Below, piece after piece: positions 22,801 through 35,190 of a stretch of DNA of 64,000 bases; position 1 is the first letter of the stretch, and the number at the start of each line of letters is the position of its first letter. This DNA comes from Dicyema japonicum. Taxonomy: Eukaryota; Dicyemida; Rhombozoa; Dicyemidae. The stretch covers positions 303,410-367,409 of the forward strand of contig RDEW01000037.1 of NCBI GenBank assembly GCA_011109175.1, in the 5' to 3' direction. Below the pieces are notes generated by a model that was given only the letters and a program-made list of their open reading frames with translations, did no database searches and was not told the DNA's origin. A program made the translations under genes and the position numbers.

Positions 22801-23519
22801 AATTCCATATTTTGTAAATATGAAAATTTTAAAACTCTATTGGTTCATACAGAGGTAAGATGGTTATCCAAAGGTCTGAGGAAGACTAGTGAATATGTGG
22901 GAACCAATAATCAATTTTTTTAGTCAAAACTGACTCATTCCAACAGCAAGCTGATAAAGCTAATAAAATTTTGGAAGGAATTAAGTCTAATGCTGTTGGA
23001 TTTGAAAGAAAATGTAAAACTGAGAACAAGAGTTGATAAAGGTGTCATTGCCTACATATTAATAAGACTCACACCAAAATTTTTTTCCAGCATGTAGAAC
23101 AAGCAAAATTTCTTTACTTGCCACATGGATGGTTGAATCTGCCTTTTTAGCTGTTTTGGATGTTTTTACTAAAAAAGACTTGTGGATTAGGAAATGTATA
23201 TACTCTTGCAAAGCAAACCACCTGTGCTAAGGTGATTTTTGTTTATATTTCTGTTAGATTTTTATCAGATGTCTTAACATTTAATAATTATAGTGAATCA
23301 CAGTCACTTTAGGCGAAATTTTATAAATTCTGAGATTGGTTGTGAGAAAATGAATAGAAAAACAAGTCTAAATGTCTAACTGCAGGACAAAATGTGGATT
23401 ATAATTTTCTGGTATAAGTATATAAATTAAAAAGTCTTAGAATTTATGTGGAGAAAACAAATCCGATGTTATGATGATTCATTCAGAAAGATTTTATTGA
23501 AATTTATTTCCAAAGACAA

Positions 23520-24000
23520 TAGTTAAAGACAAAAACAAGAATTATGTGATCCCGGAGAATTTCAATAGGGCTCTCAGCTTGGTCCGGTGGTCTTCTCTCG
23601 ATTCAACACAAGCACGAGTGATTTCAGAACGAGATGACTTCCGATCTTCCATAAACCAGAGATCCCCTTCAAGAGGTTTTATGGGTATCAAACGTCCGCA
23701 ATAGTCATAATTTTTCAAACAATTAAAATTGCCGATTGTAGTTTGAAAGACCTGGATATAGTTCTTCCAATCCTGATTGACAGATCAGTACTAGAGAGCA
23801 GTACTTGGATAGACCTTTGCAACGATTGGTCCACAAATTGTTTTAGGACATCCATTAGCTTGTCTGCTAATAGTGTCGAAAGTTCTTGACATTTTGATTC
23901 CTATGATGGTCGTGGCATTTTTATATATTTGAGCTGTTGCACAGGGATGCTTTAATGTTCGCTGTCGAATTTCCTATAAGAAATCCACCTATGACTCCAC
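23520..24000 (-). mobile_element. LINE C-terminal/3' fragment
   Basis: The minus strand reads TAQIYKNATTIIGIKM near 23940 and SEITRACVESREDHRTKLRA near 23630-23560, the same C-terminal motif as the LINE-D tail. A short second copy of the first part lies at about 28145-28190. Confidence 0.5.
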
Positions 24001-24060
24001 ACGCTTATTTAAAAAAACTAGAAAAAACAAATAAGTAAAAAAATATATAAATTTATAAAA

Positions 24061-25830
24061 TTAAAGATCAGAACCAACTTGATCCTTCTTAGATGCCTTA
24101 TAATTGCCTTCTTGGGCAGACAGCAACTTTTCAATTTCCTTAGTTTTCCGTCTCCGTTCATTGTCACTGCAAATAAACCCACAACATACGCAAAGATGGT
24201 CTCCTTGAGTTTCCTTCTTGCCTCACATCCACTATCCCTTCTGATCTCCCTTAACTGAGATCTCTTCTTCCGTTTCTCCATTTTCATATCTGAGGTCACC
24301 CTCATCCTACACTATAACCGTATATCACATACGTTTCGCCAATCCGCGGAAAATACTGCTTTATCTGCTTCACTTCCTTAGGGGGATAGACCAAATAGAC
24401 TTTAACGCTCTCTCCACAAATCCTATCAAATGTTTCCAGCACATTTGTTAACAACCCCTTCCATAAATAACAACTCAACCTTAATATGGGAAGGGACTCG
24501 TTTATTCTCACAAACAGAAATAATAGTAGTCCTCAGATTATGGAATAAATCTTCAAATGAAGGCAAATGCTTATAAATATCAAAAATATTGTGCAAATGC
24601 ACACATATGGAGTTCAGAATAACCACACTACTCTCAATCACCTAACAACCTCGTCATATCACATATTCCAGTCAAGTCCAGTTCAGCCACGGGAATCACA
24701 GGAGTCTCCGTGATTTCAATGGCCTTTGCTGTGAGAAAGCCAGAATCACTTTGAACGAAAGATTCCAGAACATTTAAACACGCACCGATCAGTTGGGGAA
24801 CCAAAAGCTTGTCATCCTTAACAATCTAGGCTACAAAAACGAGACAAACTTCATAAACAAGCTTAATGGAGACAACCGTGTTGAAAATTCCCTCCATCGT
24901 TAAAAAAGGAGCCGAAACTAAAAAGGGGATGAATTTCGAAATGTTGATTTTAGGTTTTTTCGATTTCTTGCCCTCAAAATTAGAGGAGGACTCAAAGTTA
25001 AGTATGAACTCACTGAATAATCATAAAATATCAACAATTCGTCTTCCAAGGCGTCAGCCGACCGCAGAATGCGCTGTTTCCTCATTCTTACATATTCAGT
25101 GTCCTCGAATCCAACCAATTCTTCCTTCATTTCATTTTGTTTCTCAGTTTTTTCCAATTTGTTAACGTTCTGGACATAAAAATACGGAGATACAGATTTC
25201 GGAGGACATGACTTTAGATTAACAACAAGGGAGTCGTACTGATCCACCTTGGAAAAAGGGATATCTTTTATTGACTTTTGGCTGATTGTGGTACCCTTTT
25301 CAATTCCACTCCATTCGAAATTGAGCCCGTCGAGGATATGGAAGCTCTTGTCAGCCATTCTCCGTGATTTAGCCTGGAATATGAATTCTATTCCATACTT
25401 GACTGGTCTTTGATTTACTGATAATTTCTGTCATTCGATCATGCTTTAATTGATCAGGTTGAAGCTTTTCAGTGGTTTTTCTGTTATTTTGGTTAATTTC
25501 CCGGTCAAATGATTCAATTTGCGATAGAGACTGACCAACATTAACGTAAGCGTCGTCCTCGTTGTCAGAAAGATTGAAACATGTTTTCCTTCTTTTTGGT
25601 TTGTCGTTTAGAAACGTAAAATTTCCAGTTTTTGACTGTTTTCTAGATCTTTCTGCAACTCTTTCCTCTCTCTATGGGTTTAGTCGTTATGTTACTTTGG
25701 TGTTACTAGAAGTCCTTAGAACGCTCCTTGAGTCCTTGCCGATTATATTTTGTTTTGTTTTGCTGAAAAAGACATCAAAGGGATTTTTATTTATTCCCTT
25801 GTCAGCATTTTTTAATATTTGAGATGGCAT
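24061..25830 (-). CDS. NOP14: NOP14, small-subunit processome / 40S biogenesis factor
   Basis: Ten exons on the minus strand join into 515 residues. Introns (plus coordinates) are 25672-25695, 25374-25398, 25170-25193, 25013-25035, 24817-24849, 24628-24649, 24458-24479, 24307-24332 and 24167-24189 (22-33 nt). The N-terminus KNPFDVFFSKTKQN matches SNPFEVKVNRQKFQ, VNVGQSLSQIESFD matches THYGQSLADIEKHN, and SQAKSRRMADKSFHILDGLN the kinase-like EDALELTEKLDQ region. KDIPFSKVDQYDSLVVNL matches DELPYTFAAPESYEELRSL. Further on, LLVPQLIGACLNVL, SICVHLHNIFDIYKHLPSFE and KRSQLREIRRDSGCEARRKL follow the family, ending NERRRKTKEIEKLLSAQEGN. Human NOP14 is 857 aa, so the acidic middle is strongly reduced. 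Expected to act in the nucleolus in 18S rRNA maturation. The 33-nt intron and the 25170-25193 intron are the least certain. Confidence 0.88.
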
Positions 25831-25924
25831 ACAACAATGCTCACTAAATTCACGTTTAAAAAATTTAATTTAAAAATATATTTTGTATTTAATTAAATAT
25901 TTTATTAATACAATTAAAAAATCG

Positions 25925-27660
25925 AAATATGCTCTCGAAGCCACAAGAACCATATTCCACCTTCTTCACTCCCGATGATGTTGACAAAGCTATTAAACTA
26001 CGTATCAATCAGCCATAAAGATTTTTTTCGCTCTCCACATGTTGAACGGCGCGGGCCGCAACAAAAACCGTATTCCACCTTCACCTCCCATGATGTTGAC
26101 AAGGCTTTAAATTGCTACATCCCACTCGTGCTTGTGGTCCCGACGGTATTTGCCCTATTCATATCAAACACCTTGGATTTCAGGCACGGGCCATATTATC
26201 AAGACTGTACAACGAGTCTATCAAATACAATACGCTACCTAATATATGGAAAAACTTTCTGATTATGCCAAACCTAAAGCCCAGAAGTCCAAAAGACGTT
26301 CCCTCTTCTTATCGCCCCATCTCAATAACTTATGTTTTATCAAAAATATTGGAAAAGTTTGTGTTAATGCGCATTTCTTTTGTTCTACATCTACCAGAGT
26401 TTCAACATGGTTTCAGGCAGACCGTTCGACAACGACTCATTTTGTCTATCTCCCAGTTTATTACTGACGGCTTCAACATGAGAACACACTTACGGACGGC
26501 CTTAGTATCCATCGATATATAGAAGGCTTTTGATTCTGTTCCGAGGAAACTCCAAACGCATAAGATTTTTAATTAGAACTTACATCCAAACATCAAGCTA
26601 TGGTTGGAAAACCTCTTAACTGAGCGACGCGGAAGGGTCCGGATTGACAAAACCACTTCAAAATCAAGACTACTCCCCAATGGGGTCCCGCAAGGCTCCC
26701 CTTTATCTTCTCTCCTTTTCAACTTATTTTTACATGACCTACCTACTACCAATGACCAGGACACTATGTTTTTATCCTATGCGGACGACCTAAGTATCGC
26801 TGCAAGAGATAAATCTCCTTCCATGGCTGTAGCAACTGCTCAGACACACCTAAACCGAATTTGTGACTGGCTATCTGCAAATATGTTATGTGTATCAGCA
26901 TTCACTTATGAATCGGATCATGTCTAGAGTTCTTTCCGAAGTTATCCGCCATGTCCTGTTCTCCGCCAAAATTATTCACTACGGACAGAAGGTTTAAAGG
27001 TGGGCTTGAGATTTCCATCGGAAACATTCCCATCCCTTCTACACGGACCCAGAAGATCCTTGGTGTAATTTTCGACTCTCTGTTGACGTTCTCGAGTCAC
27101 ATGGAGGAGGTGCTTGCCAAGGGTCTTCGGAAATGGAACATTCTGAATGCGATGATAAAGAAGAGCCCTTTCCCCCCGGCTGCTTGCGTAGCAAGGTCTA
27201 TCAATAAGTCATCGTACCTACCATTGAGTATCCCTGCTCCGCCTGGAGGATTGAGATTCCCCCTTCGAGAGTGGACCGTTTGAACTCCCTCAAGCGGAGA
27301 ATTATGCACCACACGGACATACCCCATTGGCGACCTTGCTTCTGATAAGGCTACGTTGAAAATTGGCCAGGGTTTCCTACGTTTCTGCAAGGAACTGGGA
27401 AACCCACTCAAGGAAAAGGTGGCTCATGAAGAGGAATTTCGGTCGGTAATAAAAAAGTGCACGCCGATTGAATTCCTTTGTAGAAGAAAGAGAAGACGCT
27501 TCCGGAGTGCGGTTGGATCATCAGAAGACTAAATGGAGAGAGTTCGGATGTTGTTGGAGGCTGGGATCACCTAATTAGTTAGTTTTGACCTATCTTTCCT
27601 GGTGGTCTTGGGGTTAAATAAATAAAGCCACACAGGCTCACTTAGATTCTGGTGACCTTT
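25925..27660 (+). mobile_element. LINE-E: APE-type LINE reverse transcriptase with a foreign insert
   Basis: RT motifs in order: ACGPDGICPIHIKHLGF (26112 on), SSYRPISITYVLSKILEKF, EFQHGFRQTVRQ, SIDI then a stop and KAFDSVPRKL, LLPNGVPQGSPLSSLLFNLF, MFLSYADDLSIAARD, then RICDWLSANML. Positions 26897-26968 are not LINE sequence but a piece of RT-A. The LINE resumes with LFTTDRRFKGGL, RTQKILGVIFDSLLTFSSHM and runs to a tail GTTGGAGGCTGGGATCACCT. The start has an imperfect local duplication (25930-26000 versus 26045-26115). It is inactive. Confidence 0.85.
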
Positions 27661-27729
27661 TAAATCATCAAGCCGATCTAAAACTATTGTTAGAAGAAAT
27701 AGTTTTAAATGTCAGTTTATTAATACGGT

Positions 27730-27920
27730 TATTTTGTGTATTTAAGTGATAATACTGTACAACTCAGGAACGTGGAGAACGTTAGAGCAGCTCTTAAGAG
27801 ACTTGATGGATACCACAGGAGCCAACTGAGGAAAATAGTAGAAATCTACTGCCCGAAGAACATGAAAACAGGACTCTTTAGGAGCTATGCAAGTGCAAGT
27901 CGATCAGCGAGAAACTGATA
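27730..27920 (+). mobile_element. reverse transcriptase C-terminal fragment
   Basis: Open for 60 codons: NVRAALKRLDGYHRSQLRKI then VEIYCPKNMKTGLF. It resembles the RT tail pattern FHRRQLRKVLGIHYP.RISNEELY found in RTE/CR1-type elements. No upstream RT core is attached. Confidence 0.45.
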
Positions 27921-28319
27921 TAAATTTGTTATCGATTTTTGGATGTGGTGAAATCATGTAACCTTATTATAAATAAATTTTTCAACCAAAATAGGATTGA
28001 ATGCTTTCGCGGACGATAGATAATTGCGATTCCTCTTAATAAAACCATGAAATTTTTGTTTCCGATTACAATCACTAAGGATAATTTAATATCTTTTATT
28101 TTGAGATCGCATATATAAAAGATTTACTTATAATTAATCTTTTCCTATGATGGTCGTGGCATTTTTACATCTTTGAGCTGTTGCAATAGATCAGCTTTAC
28201 TCAGAAGGTTCCTAAAGAGTCTTTGATTTTCTCTGGGGAACAACACAGCTTTGCTCCATGTCACACAGTTAAAAATATTGACTACTAAAATAAAAATGAA
28301 CTTTTAAAAAAATTAAATA

Positions 28320-29790
28320 TTGATGTATCTAAAAATAAAAGTATACTCAATCTTGAGTACATATGAGTACATCTTGAGTACATATAATCAAGGGTCAAAA
28401 GTCGACTTATTCCTGTGGTCCGGACGGAATCCCTGCAATAGTTCTGAAAAACATAGGCCCCTATGCTATCATGGCCCTCACAAAAATTTTCAGCTTTTCA
28501 ATCAACGAAAATTGTATTCCTTTCATATGGAAGCTATCAAACATACGACCAATCCTGAAACCCGGGCGACCAAAGGGATCACCAGCCTCATACAGACCAA
28601 TATCTTCCTATGTGTTACATCAAAACTTTTGGAAAAGCTGATTCTTGAACTAATCAAACCATACCTTCCTGATGCACCTTTTCAACACGGATTCAGAAAA
28701 GGACACTCCACAGAAACGCATCTTACATGCCTTACAAATTTCATCAAGGATGGACTAAAGCGCAAACCTCATCAGAAGTCTTTGTTATGCTCCATCGATA
28801 TTGAAAAGGCTTTTGATACTGTCCCAAGAAAGCGTTTGACAAGGAATATCTTTACGTCAAAAATTCCAAACAACCTGAAAATCTGGATCGCAAATTTCCT
28901 AAATGGGAGAAGAAAAAAAGTAACTGCTGGAAAAACTAGATCAGTGACCAAGTTCCTTCCAAATGGGGTCCCTCAAGGATCTCTACTTTCACCACACCTA
29001 TTCAACCTATTCTTGAATAATATGCCCTCCCTTACCAGTGACGATACTCTGGTTCTGACATATGCAGATGATATAATCGTCGCACTCAAAGACCAGTGCG
29101 TTTACACTACTGTTTACCGGATACAAGCTTCATTGGACGATCTGAACTGTTGGCTCGTTAAGAACATTTTACATACAAGTCCCTAAAAGTCTTATACAAC
29201 AATTTTCACAACAAACAGAAGATTGACAAACTCCGCTCCATGTGTAACCATAAATGGAAACTCAATCCCCACGACCAACTCGGTCAAGATACTGGGCGTA
29301 ACTTACGACCCACTCTTGACCTTCAGCAAACACATCGACAACGTCATCTCCTCGGCACAACGAAAGCTAAATTTTGTTAAAACACTCCTTGGACAATATA
29401 ATGGGTGTTTCAACTCAAATTTGGACTCCTTCTACGTGCACTATATTCAATCGTCTCTAACTTACGGGTGTGCTGCATGGGGAACCAACTTATCAAACAG
29501 GAATATAGAAAAAATCAATACCTTCCAAAAATGGCTAGTAAAGTTTTGCAATGGTTTTCTTGGACACCTCTAAACCCTACACCTTTTGAGGAATTAGTGA
29601 GGAAAACCGGAGCCTTACTACCCTTCAAAAAAGTTAGAAACCCCCGCCCAATCTGGAAATGCGTTGGAACCTAGGAAGAACATCGAGCAACAATGAGATG
29701 GCTACTCGAGGCGGCCGAAATCACCTGACGGATATGTAGTTAATTAATTTGTCGGTGATTTGTGGTTTTTAATAATAATATCAAATTCTT
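28320..29790 (+). mobile_element. LINE-F: APE-type LINE reverse transcriptase
   Basis: From about 28610 the frame is open: LCVTSKLLEKLILELIKPYL, PFQHGFRKGHSTETHLTCL, SIDIEKAFDTVPRKR, PNGVPQGSLLSPHLFNLFL, LVLTYADDIIVALKDQ. After one stop, NSVKILGVTYDPLLTFSKHI and YIQSSLTYGCAAWGTNLSN follow. Upstream (28400-28600) the fingers region is frameshifted. YADD is intact and the decay is mild, so it is one of the younger copies. The 3' end is around 29790. Confidence 0.87.
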
Positions 29791-29933
29791 AACTTGTGTT
29801 ATTCCAGGTTTTGTGCCGTATTGATTATTGCGAGCATCGAAAATTACTAGATTAAGCATGTGAGGTTCAGTAATTCCTACTTCTGTCCCCAAATGTTGAT
29901 TTCAATTAATTTTTAATAAGAAAAATCATGGAA

Positions 29934-30348
29934 ATAAATATTTTAACTTGATTGACCTAAAAATTATATTTTGACATTTTTGGATGAATCGGTGACGTCG
30001 CTTTTGAAAGAATTACGAAAACCCCGAAACCTTAATTCCATGGAATTTTGTATTCTTAATTGTTGTGAGCTCTCAAGGGGAATTAGGGAATTCTTATAGA
30101 AATATAAAGTTTTATCGGCTACCACCGGGCAACTGTAATGGNTAAATATTTTAACTTGATTGACCTAAAAATTATATTTTGACATTTTTGGATGAATCGG
30201 TGACGTCGCTTTTGAAAGAATTACGAAAACTCCGAACTCTTAATTCCATGGAATTTTGTATTCTTAATTGTTATGAGCTCTCAAGGGGAATCAGGGAATT
30301 CTTATAGAAATATAAAGTTTTATCGGCTACCACCGGGCAACTGTAATG
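29934..30348. repeat. near-identical copies either side of a single N (30142)
   Basis: About 207 bp beginning TAAATATTTTAACTTGATTG occur on both sides with four or five substitutions. No gene was seen in 29800-30880. Confidence 0.85.
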
Positions 30349-30879
30349 GTCAACCAAAGAAAATCGAGAATATCATCGAATCTTTTATCACAGTGGTCGA
30401 AACACCTCGGATTTAACAATGACCCAAATATCTTAATACTTAGACAGCAAAGACCCTATTTGGGAGTTACAATTCTAAATGAAAGATTATATTCTTTCTA
30501 AAACCTATCTAACTAATACAAACGTTTACTAATTTAAAAGCGGATGGATCCAGAAAAACCCGAGGAAAGTATGGTTTCTATGCAGCACAATCAATAGTGT
30601 ACTGCGAACATTCACACCCCCATTAATATTTATCGTTAAAGTTGATACTTGAGGCAATACTGAAGAAATCCAAAAAAGTTTTAGTTGAAAACTATTGCGA
30701 GGTGATAATCCATTACTCGGCAACAATGTCTCTTTGTGCACAGCCAAACACAAAACTATATAGTCAGGGCGTAGGAAAAAAACCGACAGTCAACCGCAAT
30801 AATCTACAACAAACTTGAGAATATGATAGAGACTGAATCATTGTAATTTCCATTCTTAGGACGGAGGGATGAATAAGTC

Positions 30880-31240
30880 CTCAAGGAGACACATTATCTC
30901 CAATTCCTGTTCATTATATATCTCGGATCAGCAATAAGATATCTGAAACCGCACTACTCATAAAAGATAAACACTCTAGCTGATGATGTGGACTATCTTT
31001 GACGACAAGAAAGCCCTTGGTCATTTACTTGAAACGATTCCAGAAAAAACTGTGAGGTTGTTTTTGGTGGTTGACACAACTAAAACGAAGACGGTAGAAC
31101 TCATGGTGCAAAAAAGAGGACCGACAAGTAGTAACGTAAAACCAAAAAGTTGGCACCTTCTTAGACGGTTACGAAGATATGACACAAGTATATTTGATGT
31201 TCGACTCAATTATTTGATAATACGGGTCACAGGAGTTAAT
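30880..31240 (+). mobile_element. probable RTE-like reverse transcriptase fragment
   Basis: Around 30977 the frame reads TLADDVDYL followed (shifted) by DDKKALGHLLETIPEKTVRL and TTKTKTVELMV. This is the order YADDV.L.......L......A...GL..N..KTK of RTE-type RT. It is interrupted at about 31245 by SINE-1. Decay is heavy. Confidence 0.4.
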
Positions 31241-31249
31241 AATAATTTT

Positions 31250-31515
31250 GACACAAGTGATTTTTTTAATCAAAAACAATTTATTACGTTACAAGATGAA
31301 GGAGAACCAAGGAATGCTCTTCACATCTTTTTGTTGGGTGTATGTCCTATATAGACGATCCGGTTCCACAGTGAAATTTTCACCTTCAGTCGTCAATCCA
31401 AAGCATAGAGATGGGTGGAACCTTCTACCGAAATGTAGAGTAACGGGATTCGAACTAGCGACCTTCAGGCCTCTTTCTCTGCACTCGTTACACTGCGTCA
31501 AAACAATCTAATAAT
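31250..31515 (-). repeat. SINE-1 copy (tRNA-derived)
   Basis: Minus strand: an A-box-like GACGCAGTGTAACGAG (31501 down), a B box AGTTCGAATCCCG (31455 region), then the body GGTAGAAGGTTCCACCCATC and the tail GAGCATTCCTTGGTTCTCC. It sits within an RTE-like fragment. Confidence 0.65.
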
Positions 31516-32000
31516 CCAGCTGACAATATGGAATGGTTGATTCCCTTGACAACTACCAGAGAAATCCTGTCGAACAGTCACTCGGTTTCCCGACGCTTAT
31601 TACTCACTTTCGATATCATTGACCCAGGCGATCTTAGAAAAGAGACCGTATTGGGCCGGAAGACTTCGCTCTTCTCGACGACAACGTGCTGTACATGGAA
31701 TCTGAGGAGAGACTATTGTAGTAACCTAATCCACTTATAACTTAATCACATAAAAAGAATTTTTATTCAAATTCAAAACCAAGAAACCACATTAATGAAA
31801 ATCAGTCACTAACTAACTCGACATAAAGTCAGAAGGGCACAGAGAACCCGTGGTTGAGTATTAAGCATATATTGCTCAGCTGACTTGGCAACATCACAGA
31901 TAGATGGTTCAACAAGACAAACCTCAGCTACAGCGTCATCAAGGTATTTCTTCGACTAACAAATTAAAGTACCCTCATATTTTCTGTCTGAAGAACAGTC

Positions 32001-32320
32001 ACAACAGTAGTACATAACATACACTCAACATCTCCTGCTTTTATCACTGGAGTATTCTCGGAATGAGACTCACGTGGTTTGCACCTGCTGTTCTTTTCGC
32101 ACAATTCACGTGCGTCTCCGACCTTTAGACCTGAGTTAATTTTTCCATTCTAAAGTTTGCACAACAGTAGTACATAACATACACTCAACATCTCCTGCTT
32201 TTATCACTGGAGTATTCTCGGAATGAGACTCACGTGGTTTGCACCTGCTGTTCTTTTCGCACAATTCACGTGCGTCTCCGACCTTTAGACCTGAGTTAAT
32301 TTTTCCATTCTAAAGTTTGA
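32001..32320. repeat. 160-bp tandem duplication
   Basis: ACAACAGTAGTACATAACAT... through AATTTTTCCATTCTAAAGTTTG occurs twice, starting at 32001 and 32161, essentially identical. Nothing else was recognised in 31520-33150. Confidence 0.9.
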
Positions 32321-33182
32321 AGAAATTGAAACCAAAAAATAAGAAATCGTATTCATGCTGTTTATGCATTGGTTACAGTCCATATCCTCACTTGGACTGT
32401 TTGTATCGATTTCAATAGATAATCTCTCAATAACCCTCTCGGAGGTAAGCTAAATTAGAGAAAGCAATCCTATTACCAGTGGTAATCCATAAAGAAGTAC
32501 AGCTAAAAGCATTAACAAAAACGAATACCAAAAAGGCTCAACATAACAATAGAATAAATATTAATTAATATATCTTCAAAACAGGTTCTCCATATTAAAA
32601 CCAAAAATTGTTTTAAATTAATACTTAATAAAATATTGTTTATATTTTATTGATTTACCCCCGCTCCCTTAAAGTGAAGGAAACCATTTGCTAACAAAAA
32701 CATAATTGACGGACGTTCTCAGAGGCCAGGACACGAGAAAGGGTGATCTGTTCCGTTGTCATCAAATGTACATGAAAAGAAAAGTGGAGACTTTGCCTGC
32801 CCGGTCTTGTAAAGTAGGCGCTAAGATTATTTAAGTGCATTTTTTAAAGAATTGGGACTACTATGTGATTGACTGAGTATTCAATTAAGTAAGGAAAAGC
32901 GTGAATTCCACTCGAACCGATATATTTTAGATGGTGTATGTCATCAGGACCTCTAGCATCGACAAATTTCGTAATTAGTCGATAACGGAATAAAGATAAA
33001 GTGACTTATTTTCGCATAATGACTTATAAATAAGTTGGCCCGGTCTCGGAAGGCTAACACACAGTTTTTGTCTGAGAGACCAGTTGAGTGGGATCGGGGG
33101 GAAGTCTGTCTGGTTGTATTTCTTTATAGGGATTAAGAGTGTAAATAAAATCATTCCATTCATTGGTCTTGTATTTTTAGAT

Positions 33183-33485
33183 TATGTCTTCAATAAGATA
33201 TTCTACCCTCACCAGAGTTCATCGATTTGATCCTCCACGTTCTTTGAAAAGATTGATAATCCCAGGAGGGAGGTAGAGGTCACAATTAGCGATGAAACCA
33301 TTGGAAATATATTTTTGCCGGGAGCAATTAGACAGTTTGCTAAGAAATTGACAACATCAAAGGAGTTGAAAGATGCGTAAGAAAAGTCTCTGAGTACACT
33401 TTCGGTTTTGTTTTTGTAGGAATCCCACTTTTCACATTTATAGTCTATATTCGTCTTTGTGATTCTCTTCTTCGTAGGTTTTTTA
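33183..33485 (+). CDS. candidate small membrane protein gene (unrecognised)
   Basis: From ATG at 33184, MSSIRYSTLTRVHRFDPPRS, then in another frame NPRREVEVTISDETIGNIFL, GAIRQFAKKLTTSKELKDA, and after a GT...AG interval ending near 33420 a hydrophobic stretch IPLFTFIVYIRL. The pieces look like exons of one short protein with a C-terminal membrane segment, but I could not place introns that keep one frame throughout. The family is unknown. Confidence 0.3.
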
Positions 33486-33489
33486 ATTT

Positions 33490-33815
33490 AATTTTAATTT
33501 AATAACCCCGGATACACCGAGAAAGAAGTTAAAGTAAACAACTAATTAAGTGTATCCAGTTTCCACTTCTACAGAGTCCATCCGGAATTAACATAAAAGG
33601 TAAATGACGTCCATATTTGCAGACGTGGAAACCCCTCCAGTGGAGTGGGGAAGAGCAAATGATCCTTTTTCGTGCCGGCCTGGCACTGGGCGCCACCTAG
33701 ACAGGTGGATCACATGATGCCACTTTAATAGGAAGAGAGGAGGAACAGACGAACAAACAGAAACTTCAACCAATTAACCACGCAGCACCACATGGCGCCA
33801 CACAGCTTATTAATA
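33490..33815 (-). repeat. SINE-2 copy, near full length
   Basis: Plus-strand landmarks: AATAACCCCGGATACACCG, GTGTATCCAGTTTCC, AACCCCTCCAGTGGAGTGGG, ATGATCCTTTTTCGTGC, AGGTGGATCACATGATGCC, AACTTCAACCAATTAACCAC. The tRNA-like head (minus strand) is GGTTAATTGGTTGAAG. The far end shows the hairpin GGATACAC/GTGTATCC and an AT-rich tail. Confidence 0.75.
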
Positions 33816-34144
33816 ATCGTAGGTTGATAGTTGGAGGTAATTAAAATTGTGTTGTGATCAGTCGGGAGATCATAAAGGACATACCATTGAACGCTTCATT
33901 AAAATGAGACCACTAGAGAAATGCAGGGGATTTCTGTTAATGACGTCAAATTGACAGGCTGACTGAACAACCCTGATCATGGTCTGAACTTCTAATACAT
34001 TTCAAATAAACGATTGTCATGAAAAAGAGGCACCTCAGGACAAAACAAAGACTAAAGAGTGATTTTATAATCTTGAATGTTTGATTATAATTGTTATACT
34101 CGGTGTCGTAGAGCGTAATATAGCCGTTTATTGGCAAATTCACT

Positions 34145-34560
34145 TTAATAAGATTACAGTAATTTTCAGATTTGTTGTATACTCAAATTATCTCATGCGG
34201 CCCCTGGAGCTTTTTGAGTTTGACGTGCCTGTGTTAGAGAATAGCACTGCAGGATGGTGAGCATTAAAATCACCACATAAAATACAGTTTTCAATATAAA
34301 AAAGATTTTTTCAGATTTGTTGTATACTCAAATTATCTCATGCGGCCCCTGGAGCTTTTTGAGTTTGACGTGCCTGTGTTAGAGAATAGCACTGCAGGAT
34401 GGTGAGCATTAAAATCACCACATAAAATACAGTTTTCAATATAAAAAAGATTTAAACAACTTATTATGGTAAAATGTGAACAAATAGTCATATAGAGGCC
34501 GCCCTGATGCGTGGCTATTCCCTCTCGAGATTCGATCAAAAAACCAGCAGTCCTCATGGG
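34145..34560 (-). mobile_element. LINE endonuclease fragment with 145-bp tandem duplication
   Basis: The minus strand reads RTAGFLIESREGIATHQGGL then NCILCGDFNAHHPAVLFS, the catalytic GDxNAHHP box of APE-type LINE endonucleases. The region starting TTTGTTGTATACTC at 34171 is repeated at 34316. Confidence 0.6.
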
Positions 34561-35190
34561 GATATCCTGATCGTAGAAATCTGATTCCCTAGACGATTTA
34601 AGAATTCCAGCGTCGCATGGGCAAGGGAACCACGCTTCTCAACGGCGAATGGAACAAACAAAAAATCGTTGGGTAGGACCACATACTCTGCCCGTTTCAA
34701 CCAGAGGTACTCTAGAGTTGGGTGCAAGAGGCAAACGTGTCGGTGCACATGACGTCCCAGGCAAGAGGTTTCACAGCTTCAAAAGGCATCGATGGGATTG
34801 GGGATATGAAGGGAGATATGAATGTATTGTTAGGGAGATATGAAGACATCGATGGGATGTGTACATTAACAAAAGTAAAACANTCCTCACGGGGATATCC
34901 TGATCGTGTAGAAATCTGATTCCCTAGACGATTTAAGAATTCCAGCGTCGCATGAGCAAGGGAACCACGCTTCTCAACGGCGAATGGAACAAACAAAAAA
35001 TCGTTGGGTAGGACCACATACTCTGCCCGTTTCAACCAGAGGTACTCTAGAGTTGGGTGCAAGAGGCAAACGTGTCGGTGCACATGATGTCCCAGGCAAA
35101 AGGTTCCACAGCTTCAAAAGGCGACGTTCGATGTATTATTAGGGAGATATGAAGACATCGATGGGATGTGTACATTAACAAAAGTAAAGC
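34551..35190 (-). mobile_element. RT-A copy A4, C-terminal part, duplicated across an N (34883)
   Basis: Both halves, on the minus strand, read MHRHVCLLHPTLEYLWLKRA, EYVVLPNDFLFVPFAVEKRG and ATLEFLNRLGNQIS. This is the nuclease-like C-terminus seen in A1 and A2. The two copies, about 333 bp each, differ by a few bases and an indel around 34800. Confidence 0.7.
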
